A stretch of DNA of 25,661 nucleotides from a bacterium. Its GTDB lineage: Bacteria > Bacillota > Clostridia > Oscillospirales > Oscillospiraceae. The translations under genes and the position numbers were made by a program. Position 1 is the stretch's first letter; the number at the start of each line of letters is the position of its first letter. The notes beneath the pieces were generated by a model, which saw only the letters and a list, made by a program, of their open reading frames with translations, ran no database searches and was not told where the DNA came from. The DNA lies in NCBI GenBank assembly GCA_019424865.1, contig JAHYYS010000036.1, positions 1-25,661 on the forward strand. The letters are read 5' to 3'. Below are positions 7,213-14,793 of this stretch, in pieces.

Positions 7213-7770
7213 TCAGCCCGCGGGGGAGAGCTTCGCCTGGGCCAGCCGACTCTGCAGTACCGGCCCCACGGCCAGCGCCGCCGCTATCTTCACCAGATCC
7301 CCCGGGACAAATGGGAACACGCATACCCCCAGGGCGGCAGCCACTTCATATCCCGCCTGCACGCAGATCCAGGCTGTGCCAAGCGCATACAGCACCGCGG
7401 TAGCCAGTACCATCCCCAGCAGCTGCATGGCCCGGCTGCGGGGGAAGCGCTGGACGAACCACCCTGCAATCAGTGCCAGAGGGATATAGCCGATAATATA
7501 CCCCCCCGTGGGGCCCGCCAGCTTACCCAGTCCGCCCGCAAAGTTACTGAAAACCGGCAGTCCCACCGCGCCCAGCAGGACATAGACTACCACCGCCATA
7601 GTGCCCCGCCGCCAGCCCAGCACATACACGGCAAAATAAATGGCCAGTGTGCACAGCGAGATGGGTACCGGGCCGATAGGCAGGGCAAAGGGCGCAATAA
7701 CTGCCAGCACAGCGGCCATCACCGCTGTCATGGCCATCCAATGTACTTGATTTTTTGTCTTTGATTCCAT
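7213..7770 (-). CDS. bioY: BioY biotin transporter S-component
   Basis: 185 aa integral membrane protein, substrate-binding subunit of an ECF-type biotin importer, presumably using shared energising subunits encoded elsewhere. Visible features are about six hydrophobic segments, the family motifs GPTGGYIIGY and FVPGDLVKI, and PVFSNFAGGLGKLAGPTGG. The frame is open to 7830, but ATG at 7770 is chosen: it follows AAAGGAGG with ten bases spacing and begins MESKTKN before the first membrane segment. The upstream promoter carries a BirA-like operator, which supports biotin as substrate. It is monocistronic and diverges from the SLH protein. Confidence 0.95.
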   Translation of the reverse strand: MESKTKNQVHWMAMTAVMAAVLAVIAPFALPIGPVPISLCTLAIYFAVYVLGWRRGTMAVVVYVLLGAVGLPVFSNFAGGLGKLAGPTGGYIIGYIPLALIAGWFVQRFPRSRAMQLLGMVLATAVLYALGTAWICVQAGYEVAAALGVCVFPFVPGDLVKIAAALAVGPVLQSRLAQAKLSPAG

Positions 7771-7799
7771 GGGACGGGATCCTCCTTTTGCTCTCTTGA

Positions 7800-7850
7800 T
7801 TGTAAACCTTTTATTTTTTACAGTATACATTGTGCGCCGTCATTTGTCAA
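7800..7850 (-). promoter_or_regulatory. bioY promoter with BirA-like operator
   Basis: Minus strand: -35 TTGACA (7845-7850), 17-nt spacer, -10 TATACT (7822-7827). Immediately downstream and overlapping the -10 is TTGTAAACC (7800-7808, plus strand) paired with an imperfect AGTATACAT (7822-7830). This resembles the biotin operator half-sites TTGTAAACC and GGTTTACAA. The spacer of 13 is shorter than the usual 14-16 and one half is degenerate, so BirA control is inferred. Confidence 0.6.
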
Positions 7851-7927
7851 CTTAAATATTTTTCAGTTAACATTTGTGGGCTTTGGCCTATCTTTCGCCT
7901 CTCGCCCAGTCAAACGACATCTTCTCC

Positions 7928-7956
7928 TTGCATATACGCCCCATTCTGGGTATAAT
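7928..7956 (+). promoter_or_regulatory. Sigma-A promoter of the SLH protein gene
   Basis: -35 TTGCAT (7928-7933), 17-nt spacer, perfect -10 TATAAT (7951-7956). The leader to ATG 8016 is about 53 nt and ends in GAAAGGAG five bases before the start. Confidence 0.65.
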
Positions 7957-8015
7957 AAGGTCCGATCATGCATCATTGGTGGCCAATTGGCACACCGCTG
8001 CTGAAAGGAGTACTC

Positions 8016-9212
8016 ATGACAATGCGCAAACGATGGCTGAGCCTGTTTCTGCTTCTGGCTTTGTCCATAACTGCGGCCGGCCCTGTCCGGGCCGCCGATC
8101 CGCTGGCAAACAGCTTTGCCGCCTTTTTGATTGTGGGGGATTCTATGGACTTTCCCCAGCAGGATCTGTCCGTGGAGATCTACCGCCGGAATGCAGACGG
8201 CGCATTCCAGTCGGATGACTTCGTCCGCTATACCTGCCAAATCAACCGCACAGCCGGGGATGTGGTGTTCTATGTCCAGCCCCAGACCGACGGCGTCTGG
8301 GTGGAGGTAGACTATCTTACCGATCTGGATCAGGACGGCGTGTATGAAATGCTGGATGGGGCGGACGCTCCCGTCTCGGACTGTATGACCGCCCAGGGCG
8401 CCTTAACCGCCTGGACGGCGCAGCCAGACACCCTGTCGGCGGGCAGCACCTATATCCTCTCCGCCCAGTCCCTCTCTGCCGGAGCCGCCGCCGCACTGGC
8501 GGCCCGCAATACGCCGGGCAGCGCCCAGTCCCTGGTTCAGACCGCCGGCACACTGCCCAGAACAGATACTGTACTGTGTCTGGTTTCTCTGCACTACCTC
8601 TCTCCCAGCGACGGGGAGGAATATACGCTGAACTACTATCTTCAGGTATTTGAAAGCGTCATCATCCCCTCTGATGTGCCATCCGGGGCCTGGTATTATG
8701 ATGCAGTGGAATACGTTCTGGAGCGGGGACTGTTCTCCGGCACGGACGAAGATTCCTTCTCTCCCGGCGGTCCGGTGACCCGGGCTCAGCTGGCCCAGAT
8801 CCTGTGGCAGCTGGGCGGCTCCCACAGCCCGCGTCAGCCGGTTTCCTTCTCGGATGTCTCTTCCGACCAGTGGTATTATCAGGCTGCCGCCTGGTGTGCG
8901 CAGGAGGGGCTGATGAGCGGCACCGGGAGCGGCTTTTCTCCCAATGCCACGCTGAGCCGGGAGCAGCTGGCCCTGATTCTCTTTAACTTTACCCGCTACT
9001 CCGGCGTCGCTCTGTCCGAAGGGGAGAGCCTCTCCGCCTTTTCCGACGCGGACACCGTCTCCTCCTGGACCCGGGAGAGCATGGAGTGGGCTGTTGGCTG
9101 CGGATTGCTCTCCGGCTATGAGGACAGCAGCCTGCGTCCGGGCAGCGGCATCACCCGCGCCGAGCTTGCTGCGGCGCTGCGCGCCTACTGCACAACCATT
9201 CTGGCACAGTAA
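8016..9212 (+). CDS. Secreted protein with three C-terminal SLH domains
   Basis: 398 aa. ATG at 8016 follows GAAAGGAG; an upstream in-frame ATG at 7968 would put MHHWWPIG... before the signal sequence and is rejected. The N-terminus MTMRKRWLSLFLLLALSITA is a typical signal peptide, with probable cleavage after AGPVRAA. Residues about 28-215 form a region of unknown function with Asp-rich segments (DYLTDLDQDGVYEMLDG). Three SLH repeats follow at about 218-268, 278-328 and 341-390, each with W/Y-rich starts (GAWYYDAVEYVLERGLF, QWYYQAAAWCAQEGLM, WTRESMEWAVGCGLLSG) and ITRAEL-type ends. SLH domains usually bind pyruvylated secondary cell-wall polymer, so the protein is probably retained at the envelope. 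The role of the N-terminal region is unknown. Confidence 0.93.
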   Translation: MTMRKRWLSLFLLLALSITAAGPVRAADPLANSFAAFLIVGDSMDFPQQDLSVEIYRRNADGAFQSDDFVRYTCQINRTAGDVVFYVQPQTDGVWVEVDYLTDLDQDGVYEMLDGADAPVSDCMTAQGALTAWTAQPDTLSAGSTYILSAQSLSAGAAAALAARNTPGSAQSLVQTAGTLPRTDTVLCLVSLHYLSPSDGEEYTLNYYLQVFESVIIPSDVPSGAWYYDAVEYVLERGLFSGTDEDSFSPGGPVTRAQLAQILWQLGGSHSPRQPVSFSDVSSDQWYYQAAAWCAQEGLMSGTGSGFSPNATLSREQLALILFNFTRYSGVALSEGESLSAFSDADTVSSWTRESMEWAVGCGLLSGYEDSSLRPGSGITRAELAAALRAYCTTILAQ

Positions 9213-9322
9213 TCCGCCCCTTCCCCATAAAAGAAAAGCGCCGCCCCGGCGCTGTCCCTCTCTTCTGCCACCTTTGCTGTACAGCGCAAGCTGAACGGCA
9301 AAGCAGAAGATGTTTTCGGACA

Positions 9323-9343
9323 GCCGCCCGGGGCGGCGTTTTT
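9323..9343 (+). terminator. Rho-independent terminator after the SLH gene
   Basis: GCCGCC/GGCGGC stem (9323-9328/9332-9337) followed by GTTTTTG. An additional AGCGCCG/CGGCGCT hairpin lies just after the stop codon near 9236-9252. Distance from the stop is about 110 bp. Confidence 0.65.
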
Positions 9344-9666
9344 GCCTGCGTTCCGCGGGGCTTCCCCCGTCGGACGGGCGGGACACAGGGACCATGGGCG
9401 AAGTGTTTTCACACAGCGCCGCCCTTGGCTCTCAGCCTTTCGCCAACGGACTTCTTCCCCATTTCTGTCTCTGTTGAGGCAGCCTTTCCCTCTGAATCAG
9501 CCTTCAGGTTGTCTCCGGCCGCCCGCACAGCAGGGATATTCCCTTCCGGCGGACGGGCCGGATGATATGGTGGGAGGGGATTGTCCAGCACCGGCCTGGA
9601 GAGCCGTTTCCTGTGTCCGAGCTTAGTATGGCCCGCGGTTATTTTCCTATTCGCGACTAAAGGCTG
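9344..9666. other. Intergenic stretch, no gene recognised
   Basis: About 320 bases between the SLH gene terminator and the yaaL promoter region. Open frames exist on both strands (up to 94 codons), but the translations are proline/arginine-rich with no ribosome site or recognisable domain. No tRNA or known RNA was recognised. Confidence 0.4.
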
Positions 9667-9694
9667 GAATATTTGTCCAAACTATCCATAGAAT
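9667..9694 (+). promoter_or_regulatory. Possible sporulation (sigma-E-like) promoter of yaaL-bofA
   Basis: GAATATTT (9667-9674), a 12-nt gap and CATAGAAT (9687-9694) resemble the Bacillus sigma-E -35 (ATATT) and -10 (CATAnnnT) elements. The spacing is about one base shorter than usual. Known biology makes this plausible because bofA is sigma-E-controlled in Bacillus subtilis. No good sigma-A promoter was seen here. Confidence 0.3.
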
Positions 9695-9739
9695 ATTACA
9701 CCGGACACGATCCACAGCTTTGCGAAAGGAGCGACGCCC

Positions 9740-9976
9740 ATGACCGATTCTCCCCGCCTGTTTGCCCGCCGGCGCAGCGGTCCCAAGGAGACCGAGCGCC
9801 AGGAGCTGATGGCCTCCCTGGCCCGCACACGCACCTTGATCAACCAGGCATACGGCGGCTTCAACACCGTCAGCGACAGCGACCTGATTGAATCCTACGT
9901 CTTTGAAATCAACGCCCTTCACGCCCGATACAATTACCTGCTGCGCAAGGTCAAGGAGCTGGAGGCCGTGCCATGA
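9740..9976 (+). CDS. yaaL: YaaL family protein (DUF2508)
   Basis: 78 aa soluble, charged, helical protein. The ELMASLARTRTLINQAYGGFN and DSDLIESYVFEINALHARYNYLLRKVKE segments match the DUF2508/YaaL family, whose function is not established. ATG at 9740 follows GAAAGGAG. The stop overlaps the bofA start by four bases (ATGA at 9973-9976). The yaaL-bofA order is conserved in Bacillus, where recR lies upstream; recR is not in this window, so the cluster is split here. Confidence 0.88.
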   Translation: MTDSPRLFARRRSGPKETERQELMASLARTRTLINQAYGGFNTVSDSDLIESYVFEINALHARYNYLLRKVKELEAVP

Positions 9977-10239
9977 CCCAGCTGCCCGGGTATGTGGCCT
10001 GGTGCCTGTCCGGGCTGCTGCTGTGTGCCGCGCTGCTTCTGCTGCGCCGGCCCGCTGCCCAGCTGATCCGTCTGGCGGTGCGCTCCTCTGTGGGGCTGGC
10101 GGCGCTGGCTCTGTTTTCCCCCTTCGGCCAGGCGCTTGGGGTCTCGCTGGGGGTCAATCTGGTCAACGCCCTGGTCCTGGGCCTGCTGGGCGTCCCCGGC
10201 TTCGGGCTGCTTCTGATGCTCCAGTGGGTGCTGCGATAG
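9973..10239 (+). CDS. bofA: BofA-like pro-sigma-K processing inhibitor
   Basis: 88 aa with at least two hydrophobic segments (GYVAWCLSGLLLCAALLLL, and GLAALALFSPFGQALGVSLGVNLVNALVLGLLGVPGFGLLLML). The C-terminal pattern GVNLVNALVLGLLGVPGFGLLLML is diagnostic of the family. In Bacillus, BofA sits in the outer forespore membrane and restrains the SpoIVFB protease that activates sigma-K. Its presence suggests a spore-forming lineage. It is translationally coupled to yaaL. Whether sigma-K processing operates in this organism is not shown. Confidence 0.88.
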   Translation: MTQLPGYVAWCLSGLLLCAALLLLRRPAAQLIRLAVRSSVGLAALALFSPFGQALGVSLGVNLVNALVLGLLGVPGFGLLLMLQWVLR

Positions 10240-10376
10240 CATCCGGACTCCGCCTCTTCCCTTCGGCCCGGCATGGACTGCGGTACATTTTTAAAATTCA
10301 AGATTCTCCGCTTTAGGGCCCTTTTCCCCGCGCCGATATCCAGAGGGCCACCCTTGATTTGGTTATCTCATTTTGC

Positions 10377-10415
10377 GTGAGCGGTGTCCCGGTCCGGGAC
10401 ACCGCTCACTTTCAT
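10377..10415. terminator. Hairpin terminator between convergent bofA and recD2
   Basis: 14-bp perfect stem (10377-10390/10396-10409) with a GGTCC loop, followed by TTTCATT on the plus strand. It sits between two convergent genes. It is also the leading hairpin of the repeat at 10377-10470. Confidence 0.65.
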
Positions 10416-10470
10416 TCCGCTCTTTCCCTGCGGTAGCGTCTCTTGCCGGCGGGCTTTTCGACGCACAGAA
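10377..10470 (+). repeat. Intergenic hairpin element, copy 4 (partial)
   Basis: The hairpin is followed by TTCATTCCG, TTCCCTGCGGTAGCG and GCGGGCTTTTCGACGCACAGAAG. The last part aligns with GAGGGCTTTTTCGACAAGCAGAAG at 4541-4562 and GCGGGCTTTTTCG at 1133-1145. The left TIR-like GTCGAAAAAG is missing. Confidence 0.45.
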
Positions 10471-10478
10471 GGAACCTC

Positions 10479-12659
10479 TTATTCCGTACGGCGCAGCCGG
10501 TCCCGCAGGCCGGAATATCGCCGGGTCTGGCGGTTATTGGCCACCATCTGCGCCACCGCCTGGTCGTCCCCCACAATAATCAGCAGCTCTTTGGCCCGGG
10601 TGATGGCGGTATACAGCACGCCCCGGGTCATCAGCATGGGCGCGCCGTCCAGGGCCGCCAAAATCACGGCCCGGTACTCGCTGCCCTGGGCCTTGTGCAC
10701 TGTCACGGCAAAGGCGGGCTCCAGCTCCCCCAGCATATCCGGGGCGTACTCCACCACCTTGCCGTCAAAATCCACCGTGATGACCTCCCCGTCGATGGAG
10801 CGGATCACCCCAATGTCCCCGTTGAACATCCCCATGCCGGAGTCGGCTCCCCCCTCCTCCCGCCAGAGAATGTCGTAGTTGTTCTTCACCTGCATCACCC
10901 GGTCGCCGGCCCGGAACACCCAGTCCCCAAAGCGCCGCTCCCCCTTTCCCTCCAGGGGCGGGTTCAGCGCCGCCTGAAGGGCCTGGTTCAGCGCCCGGGT
11001 ACCTGTCCCCCGTCTCCGGGTGGGGGAGAGCACCTGAATCTGATCGGCGGGAATCCCCATGCGCTCGGGCAGCCGCCGGCGGCACAGGTCCACAATGGTG
11101 TCCAGGGCACTCTGGGGGTCCCGGCGGGCCAGGAAGAAAAAGTCCCCCCGGTTCTTCCGCAGGTCGGGCAGCTCCCCCCGGTTGACCTGGTGGGCGCTGC
11201 GGACAATGGCGCTCTGGGCCGCCTGGCGGAAAATCTCCGTCAGACGCACCGTGGGTACCACGCCGCTGCGGATCAGGTCGGCAAACAGGTTGCCCGGCCC
11301 CACCGAGGGCAGCTGGTCCGGGTCCCCCACCAGCACCAGCCGGCAGTCCCCCTGCAGGGCGGAGAGGAGCGCGGCCATCAGGGGCACATCCACCATCGAG
11401 GTCTCGTCCACAATCACGGCGTCCGCCCGCAGCGGGTCATCCGCGTTCCGGCTGAACACCAGCCGTCCGCTGTGGGGGTCAAAGCCTGTCTCCAGCAGGC
11501 GGTGGATGGTGGAGGCCTCGGTGGAGCACAGCTCCCCCAGCCGCTTGGCCGCCCGGCCGGTGGGGGCGGCCAGGGCCGTCTCCAGCCCCATGGCCTCAAA
11601 CAGGGCCAGCACCCCCCGCAGGCAGGTGGTCTTGCCGGTGCCCGGCCCGCCGGTGAGCAGCATCACCTGCCGGCAGGCGGCCAGTTCCACCGCCTGCCGC
11701 TGTTGGGGTGCATAAGTAAGGTGCTGTTCCCTTTGGATGCGATCAATCAGCTTGTCCAGCCCCTGGGGGGGCAGCAGCTCCTCCGCGCTCATCTCCCGGA
11801 TGCGGTGGGCGATAAAGGTCTCGGCCTCGTACAGGGCGGGCAGATATACCCCGTCCTGGCCCGCCACCTCCTCCCGGTCCGCCTCGCCCCGCTGCACCAG
11901 CCCCTCCAGCGCCTCCTCCAGCTTCTCGACCGGTGCGTCCAGCAGAATGCCGGTGGCCTCCAGCAGCTTCCGGTGGGGCAGAAAGGTATGTCCGTTGTTC
12001 AGGTTGTTGTGGGCCAGCTCAAACAGCAGTCCCGCCTCCAGCCGCTGCGGGTCCTCCGGCCCAATGCCCAGGGCCAGGGCCAGCGCATCCGCCTGGGAGA
12101 ACTCCACGCCGAACTCCACCCCCACCAGCAGATAGGGGTTGGCCTTCACCACCTCCAGCGCCACGTCCCCATAGGCCCGGCGCAGGGGACCGGACAGCTC
12201 GGCCGGCAGTTGGTGGGCGGTCAAAAACTCCATCAGCCGCCGGGAGCCCATCTGCTGCCGGAAGAAATCGCCAATCTGCCGGGCCCGCTTGGGGGTAATA
12301 CCCCGGATTTTGCTCAGCTGCTCCGGGCTCTCCTCCATTACGGTGAGGACGTCCTCCCCAAACTCCTCGATCAGCAGCCGGGCGGTGGCCTTGCCCACCC
12401 CCTTTACCGCCCCCGAGGCCAGATAGTGGTAGATCTCCTTCAGCCCCTGGGGCAGACGGCGCTCCGCCGTCTCCGCCTTAAACTGGGCGCCGTAGACGGC
12501 GTGGCGCACCCAGCGCCCCCGCACCGTCAGGTACTCCCCCGGGGTGACGCCGGGCATGGTGCCCACGGCTGTCACCTCCTCCCCGTGGACATCCAGGCGG
12601 AGGATGGTGTACCCGTTCTCCTCATTCTGAAAAATGATGGAGGAGACGCTCCCCTCCAT
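10479..12659 (-). CDS. recD2: RecD2 family ATP-dependent helicase
   Basis: 726 aa from the chosen start. SF1B 5'-3' DNA helicase of the RecD2 type, found without RecBC and linked to replication-fork and recombination repair. Order: N-terminal OB-like region, helix-hairpin-helix repeats (VKGVGKATARLLIEEFG, LSKIRGITPKRARQIG), Walker A GGPGTGKTT (about 337-345), APTGRAAKR, DETSM (about 418-422), VGDPDQLPSVGPG (from about 444), and motif VI region VTVHKAQGSEY (about 652-662) with YTAITRAKELL. ATG at 12659 is nine bases from AAGGAG. An in-frame TTG at 12683 adds eight residues and is the alternative. A small membrane-protein gene lies just upstream on the same strand. Confidence 0.95.
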   Translation of the reverse strand: MEGSVSSIIFQNEENGYTILRLDVHGEEVTAVGTMPGVTPGEYLTVRGRWVRHAVYGAQFKAETAERRLPQGLKEIYHYLASGAVKGVGKATARLLIEEFGEDVLTVMEESPEQLSKIRGITPKRARQIGDFFRQQMGSRRLMEFLTAHQLPAELSGPLRRAYGDVALEVVKANPYLLVGVEFGVEFSQADALALALGIGPEDPQRLEAGLLFELAHNNLNNGHTFLPHRKLLEATGILLDAPVEKLEEALEGLVQRGEADREEVAGQDGVYLPALYEAETFIAHRIREMSAEELLPPQGLDKLIDRIQREQHLTYAPQQRQAVELAACRQVMLLTGGPGTGKTTCLRGVLALFEAMGLETALAAPTGRAAKRLGELCSTEASTIHRLLETGFDPHSGRLVFSRNADDPLRADAVIVDETSMVDVPLMAALLSALQGDCRLVLVGDPDQLPSVGPGNLFADLIRSGVVPTVRLTEIFRQAAQSAIVRSAHQVNRGELPDLRKNRGDFFFLARRDPQSALDTIVDLCRRRLPERMGIPADQIQVLSPTRRRGTGTRALNQALQAALNPPLEGKGERRFGDWVFRAGDRVMQVKNNYDILWREEGGADSGMGMFNGDIGVIRSIDGEVITVDFDGKVVEYAPDMLGELEPAFAVTVHKAQGSEYRAVILAALDGAPMLMTRGVLYTAITRAKELLIIVGDDQAVAQMVANNRQTRRYSGLRDRLRRTE

Positions 12660-12710
12660 CTGCTGCAGCTCCTTCTCTTCCAAAAGGACGTCTCCCTCCC
12701 CGTTCCCCGG

Positions 12711-13034
12711 TCAGCGCCGGGATATGTAGTCTCCCAGTTCGCCCGCCGGCCACAGGATTACCTCCGGCCAGCGCAGGGTCAGCCGCAAGGCCAGCTCCCG
12801 CCCCCGGGCGCTCAGCCCCACGTCGGCAATCACAATGGGGCAGTCCAGCAGCCCCAGGCCGCGCAGCCAGACAAAGGCCCGCACCGACTGCTCCAGCGTC
12901 TCTCCGTCTCCCGCTCCGGGAATCAGGCCATAGAGCCGCTGGCTTGGAATGGGCCGCAGCAGACGGCCAAACAGCCACCAGGCGGCCAGCCCCAGTCCCA
13001 TCGCGCACAGCACGCCCCCGATGATCTCACCCAT
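12711..13034 (-). CDS. Small single-pass membrane protein of unknown function
   Basis: 107 aa; not recognised. ATG at 13034 follows GGAGG with nine bases spacing. The longer frame upstream runs through repeat sequence and is rejected as coding. The N-terminus GEIIGGVLCAMGLGLAAWWLF is a membrane segment, followed by a probably cytoplasmic part (SQRLYGLIPGAGDGETLEQSVRAFVWLRGLGLLDCPIVIADVGLSARGRELALRL, written here in pieces: the core ends WPEVILWPAGELGDYI). The gene ends 51 bp before recD2 and is probably co-transcribed with it. Composition matches its neighbours. No function is proposed. Confidence 0.75.
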   Translation of the reverse strand: MGEIIGGVLCAMGLGLAAWWLFGRLLRPIPSQRLYGLIPGAGDGETLEQSVRAFVWLRGLGLLDCPIVIADVGLSARGRELALRLTLRWPEVILWPAGELGDYISRR

Positions 13035-13133
13035 CCGGCAACACCTCCGGGCCATCCTATGCCATCCCGCGCCCCGGCGTGCCCCCATGATGTACAGGGG
13101 AGTTGGCCATGGAGCCGATTCCCCCCCTCGTAT

Positions 13134-13384
13134 CCGCCCGCCGGGTGTATGCTCCCGCCCGGCGTATTGTTCCCCTTCCGCAGAGGCGCACACTGTGCGC
13201 CCGCAGACGAAGCACCCTCAAGCCGCCATTCCCAAGCAGAAACCGGCAGCCGGATGTCCCGCCGGCTCTCGGGTGCAACGCCCTGTCCCCTCCGTAGGGG
13301 CGGCTATCAGCCGCCCGCCGGGTGTATGCTCCCGCCCGGCGTATTGCTCCCCTCCCGCAGGGGCGCACACTGTGCGGCCCTGCG
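13134..13384 (+). repeat. REP-palindrome cluster with a 73-bp direct duplication
   Basis: About 73 bp beginning CCGCCCGCCGGGTGTATGCT recur at 13134-13206 and 13311-13383 (offset 177), with a few substitutions. Each copy ends in a GGCGCACACTGTGCG palindrome. A further palindrome of the GTAGGGGCGGCT...AGCCGCCCGC type is at 13294-13318. The whole 13035-13433 gap between the small membrane protein and the export-family gene holds no credible gene. Confidence 0.75.
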
Positions 13385-13433
13385 CTCGCCCTCGCCCCGC
13401 CCCAAGCACCCCTGCGCGCGGCCTTAGCGCTTC

Positions 13434-13934
13434 TTATTGCACCGTGCCGGAGAACAGATTGATCCCTACGTGGGTCAGGGTCAGCATAATACATCCGGCG
13501 GTCAGGACGCCCAGGAGAATGGCGGGCAGGGCCCGCCGCAGCCGCATATCCAAAAAAGCTGCCGCCAGGGACCCGGTCCAGGCCCCGGTGCCCGGAAGGG
13601 GAATGGCCACAAAGAGCCACAGGCCGATATATTGGTACTGCTGCACCTTCTGCCCCTTCAGGTGTGCCTTCTCCTCCAGCTTGTCCACCAGTCCGTTGAG
13701 CCGGGGCATATACCGGCGCATCAGCAGGAAGATCTTCCGGATATAGACGACAATGAACGGCGCAGGAATAATGTTTCCAATCACAGCCGCCGGAAAGGCC
13801 AGATGATAGGGCAGCCCGAGGGCCACGCCGAAGGGCAGCCCGCCCCGCAGCTCTACGATGGGAATCATGGACACCAGCATGGTAAACATACACTTTCCCA
13901 TGGTGGTACCCGTCAGCCACTGAAAAATATCCAT
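13434..13934 (-). CDS. Small multidrug-export family membrane protein (COG2426)
   Basis: 166 aa, about four to five hydrophobic segments. Family motifs MIPIVELRGGLPFG (near residues 24-37) and VAIPLPGTGAWTGSLAA (near 110-126) identify PF06695. Despite the family name, substrate and direction are not established. ATG at 13934 (MDIFQWLTGT) is chosen because it immediately precedes the first membrane segment; the frame extends upstream into the end of the acetyltransferase gene. It lies 11 bp after the acetyltransferase stop, in an XRE-GNAT-export operon. Confidence 0.88.
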   Translation of the reverse strand: MDIFQWLTGTTMGKCMFTMLVSMIPIVELRGGLPFGVALGLPYHLAFPAAVIGNIIPAPFIVVYIRKIFLLMRRYMPRLNGLVDKLEEKAHLKGQKVQQYQYIGLWLFVAIPLPGTGAWTGSLAAAFLDMRLRRALPAILLGVLTAGCIMLTLTHVGINLFSGTVQ

Positions 13935-13945
13935 GTAATGCCTCG

Positions 13946-14485
13946 TTACTTCTTTTCTGTATTGCAGTCCGCCATCACGGTCTCCCGCAGAAAACGGGAA
14001 AAATCCTCCCACCGCGCCCGGCTCCAGGGCTCCGGTCCGGTCATGACCACCAGCTGGTGCCCGGTATATCCCGGCCGGTAGGGGGGATGGATGTGGGGCC
14101 AGGGGTTGGGATAAAAGCCCGCGCGCCGGTAAAACCCCTCCCGCCGCCTGGCCGTCTCATCCACCGGCGGGTCGATTTCCAGCACAACAGGTTTTCCCTG
14201 CCCCATCAATTTTTCCATCACTCTGCCCCCCAGGCCGCTGCCCCGCAGCTCGGGTTGGATGGCAAAGTGCTCCACATAGGTAAAGTCTTCCCCTTCCCAC
14301 AGCGCCAGCAGTCCGGCAAAGGCCCCCCTCTCCCGCAGCGCCAGGGTCCGGCAGGCCGGGTGGGCGAGGATCGCCTCCTCCTTTTCCCGGGTGCGCTGCT
14401 CGTGCAGGGGGAAGCCGCTCTGATACAGTCGGAACAGCGGCTCAAAGTCCGGATCCTCCGGAGTTGTCACAGGATGCCACTCCAT
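13946..14485 (-). CDS. GNAT family N-acetyltransferase
   Basis: 179 aa. The acetyl-CoA pyrophosphate-binding motif is visible as FAIQPELRGSGLGGRVMEKL, preceded by the core strand LLALWEGEDFTYVEH and followed by VVLEIDPP and RREGFYRRAGFYPNP. The substrate is unknown. ATG at 14485 follows GAGGAGG and overlaps the end of the XRE gene by 44 bp, so expression is probably coupled. The C-terminus extends to DCNTEKK. Confidence 0.9.
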   Translation of the reverse strand: MEWHPVTTPEDPDFEPLFRLYQSGFPLHEQRTREKEEAILAHPACRTLALRERGAFAGLLALWEGEDFTYVEHFAIQPELRGSGLGGRVMEKLMGQGKPVVLEIDPPVDETARRREGFYRRAGFYPNPWPHIHPPYRPGYTGHQLVVMTGPEPWSRARWEDFSRFLRETVMADCNTEKK

Positions 14486-14714
14486 CCTCTTTTTCCTCCT
14501 CTCTTTCCCTGCCCAGCAGGTAGTCGGTGGTCACGCCGAAAAAGTCCGCCAGGAATATCAGCGTTGTCGAGGGAAGGTTCACCTTTCCGTATTCTATTTT
14601 TTGATAATGGCGATCGGTGCAGTGCAGAAGTGCCGCCATCTCCACCTGGGTCAGACCTCTCGCCTTTCGAAGTGGTTTCAGGCGTTGGGCAATGCCCGGC
14701 AAAATAACTTCCAT
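14442..14714 (-). CDS. XRE-family HTH regulator (module 1)
   Basis: 90 aa. Helix-turn-helix in IAQRLKPLRKARGLTQVEMAALL followed by DRHYQKIEYGKVNLP and the family tail LIFLADFFGVTTDYLLGR. It is paralogous to the regulator at 22135-22356 (LIFLGDFFCVSTDYLLGR). It diverges from a small DUF6809-like gene, and the shared 79-bp gap holds a sigma-A promoter with repeated AGTTCGTG boxes, so it probably represses that promoter. Downstream genes overlap or are closely spaced. Confidence 0.9.
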   Translation of the reverse strand: MEVILPGIAQRLKPLRKARGLTQVEMAALLHCTDRHYQKIEYGKVNLPSTTLIFLADFFGVTTDYLLGREREEEKEDGVASCDNSGGSGL

Positions 14715-14730
14715 TTTTCCATCCTCACTA

Positions 14731-14777
14731 TTGACATCTTTTTAGTTCGTGCTATAATAGCATCATAAAAGTTCGTG
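14731..14777 (+). promoter_or_regulatory. Promoter with direct-repeat operator, module 1
   Basis: -35 TTGACA (14731-14736), 16-nt spacer, -10 TATAAT (14753-14758). The octamer AGTTCGTG occurs at 14744-14751, inside the spacer, and at 14770-14777, 26 bp further on and just past the expected start site. This placement suits a repressor site for the divergent XRE protein. Operator identity is inferred. Confidence 0.6.
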
Positions 14778-14793
14778 TCAGGAGATGTTATTT

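Noticed and set aside
10443..13427. A 994-codon open frame on the plus strand opposite recD2
   Set aside because: It is antisense to an unmistakable helicase gene, has a Pro/Gly/His/Gln-rich translation typical of the complementary strand of G+C-rich genes, and runs into REP repeats.
13057..13920. A 287-codon minus-strand frame across the REP cluster and the export-family gene
   Set aside because: Different frame from the recognisable COG2426 protein; half of it is translation of palindromic repeats.
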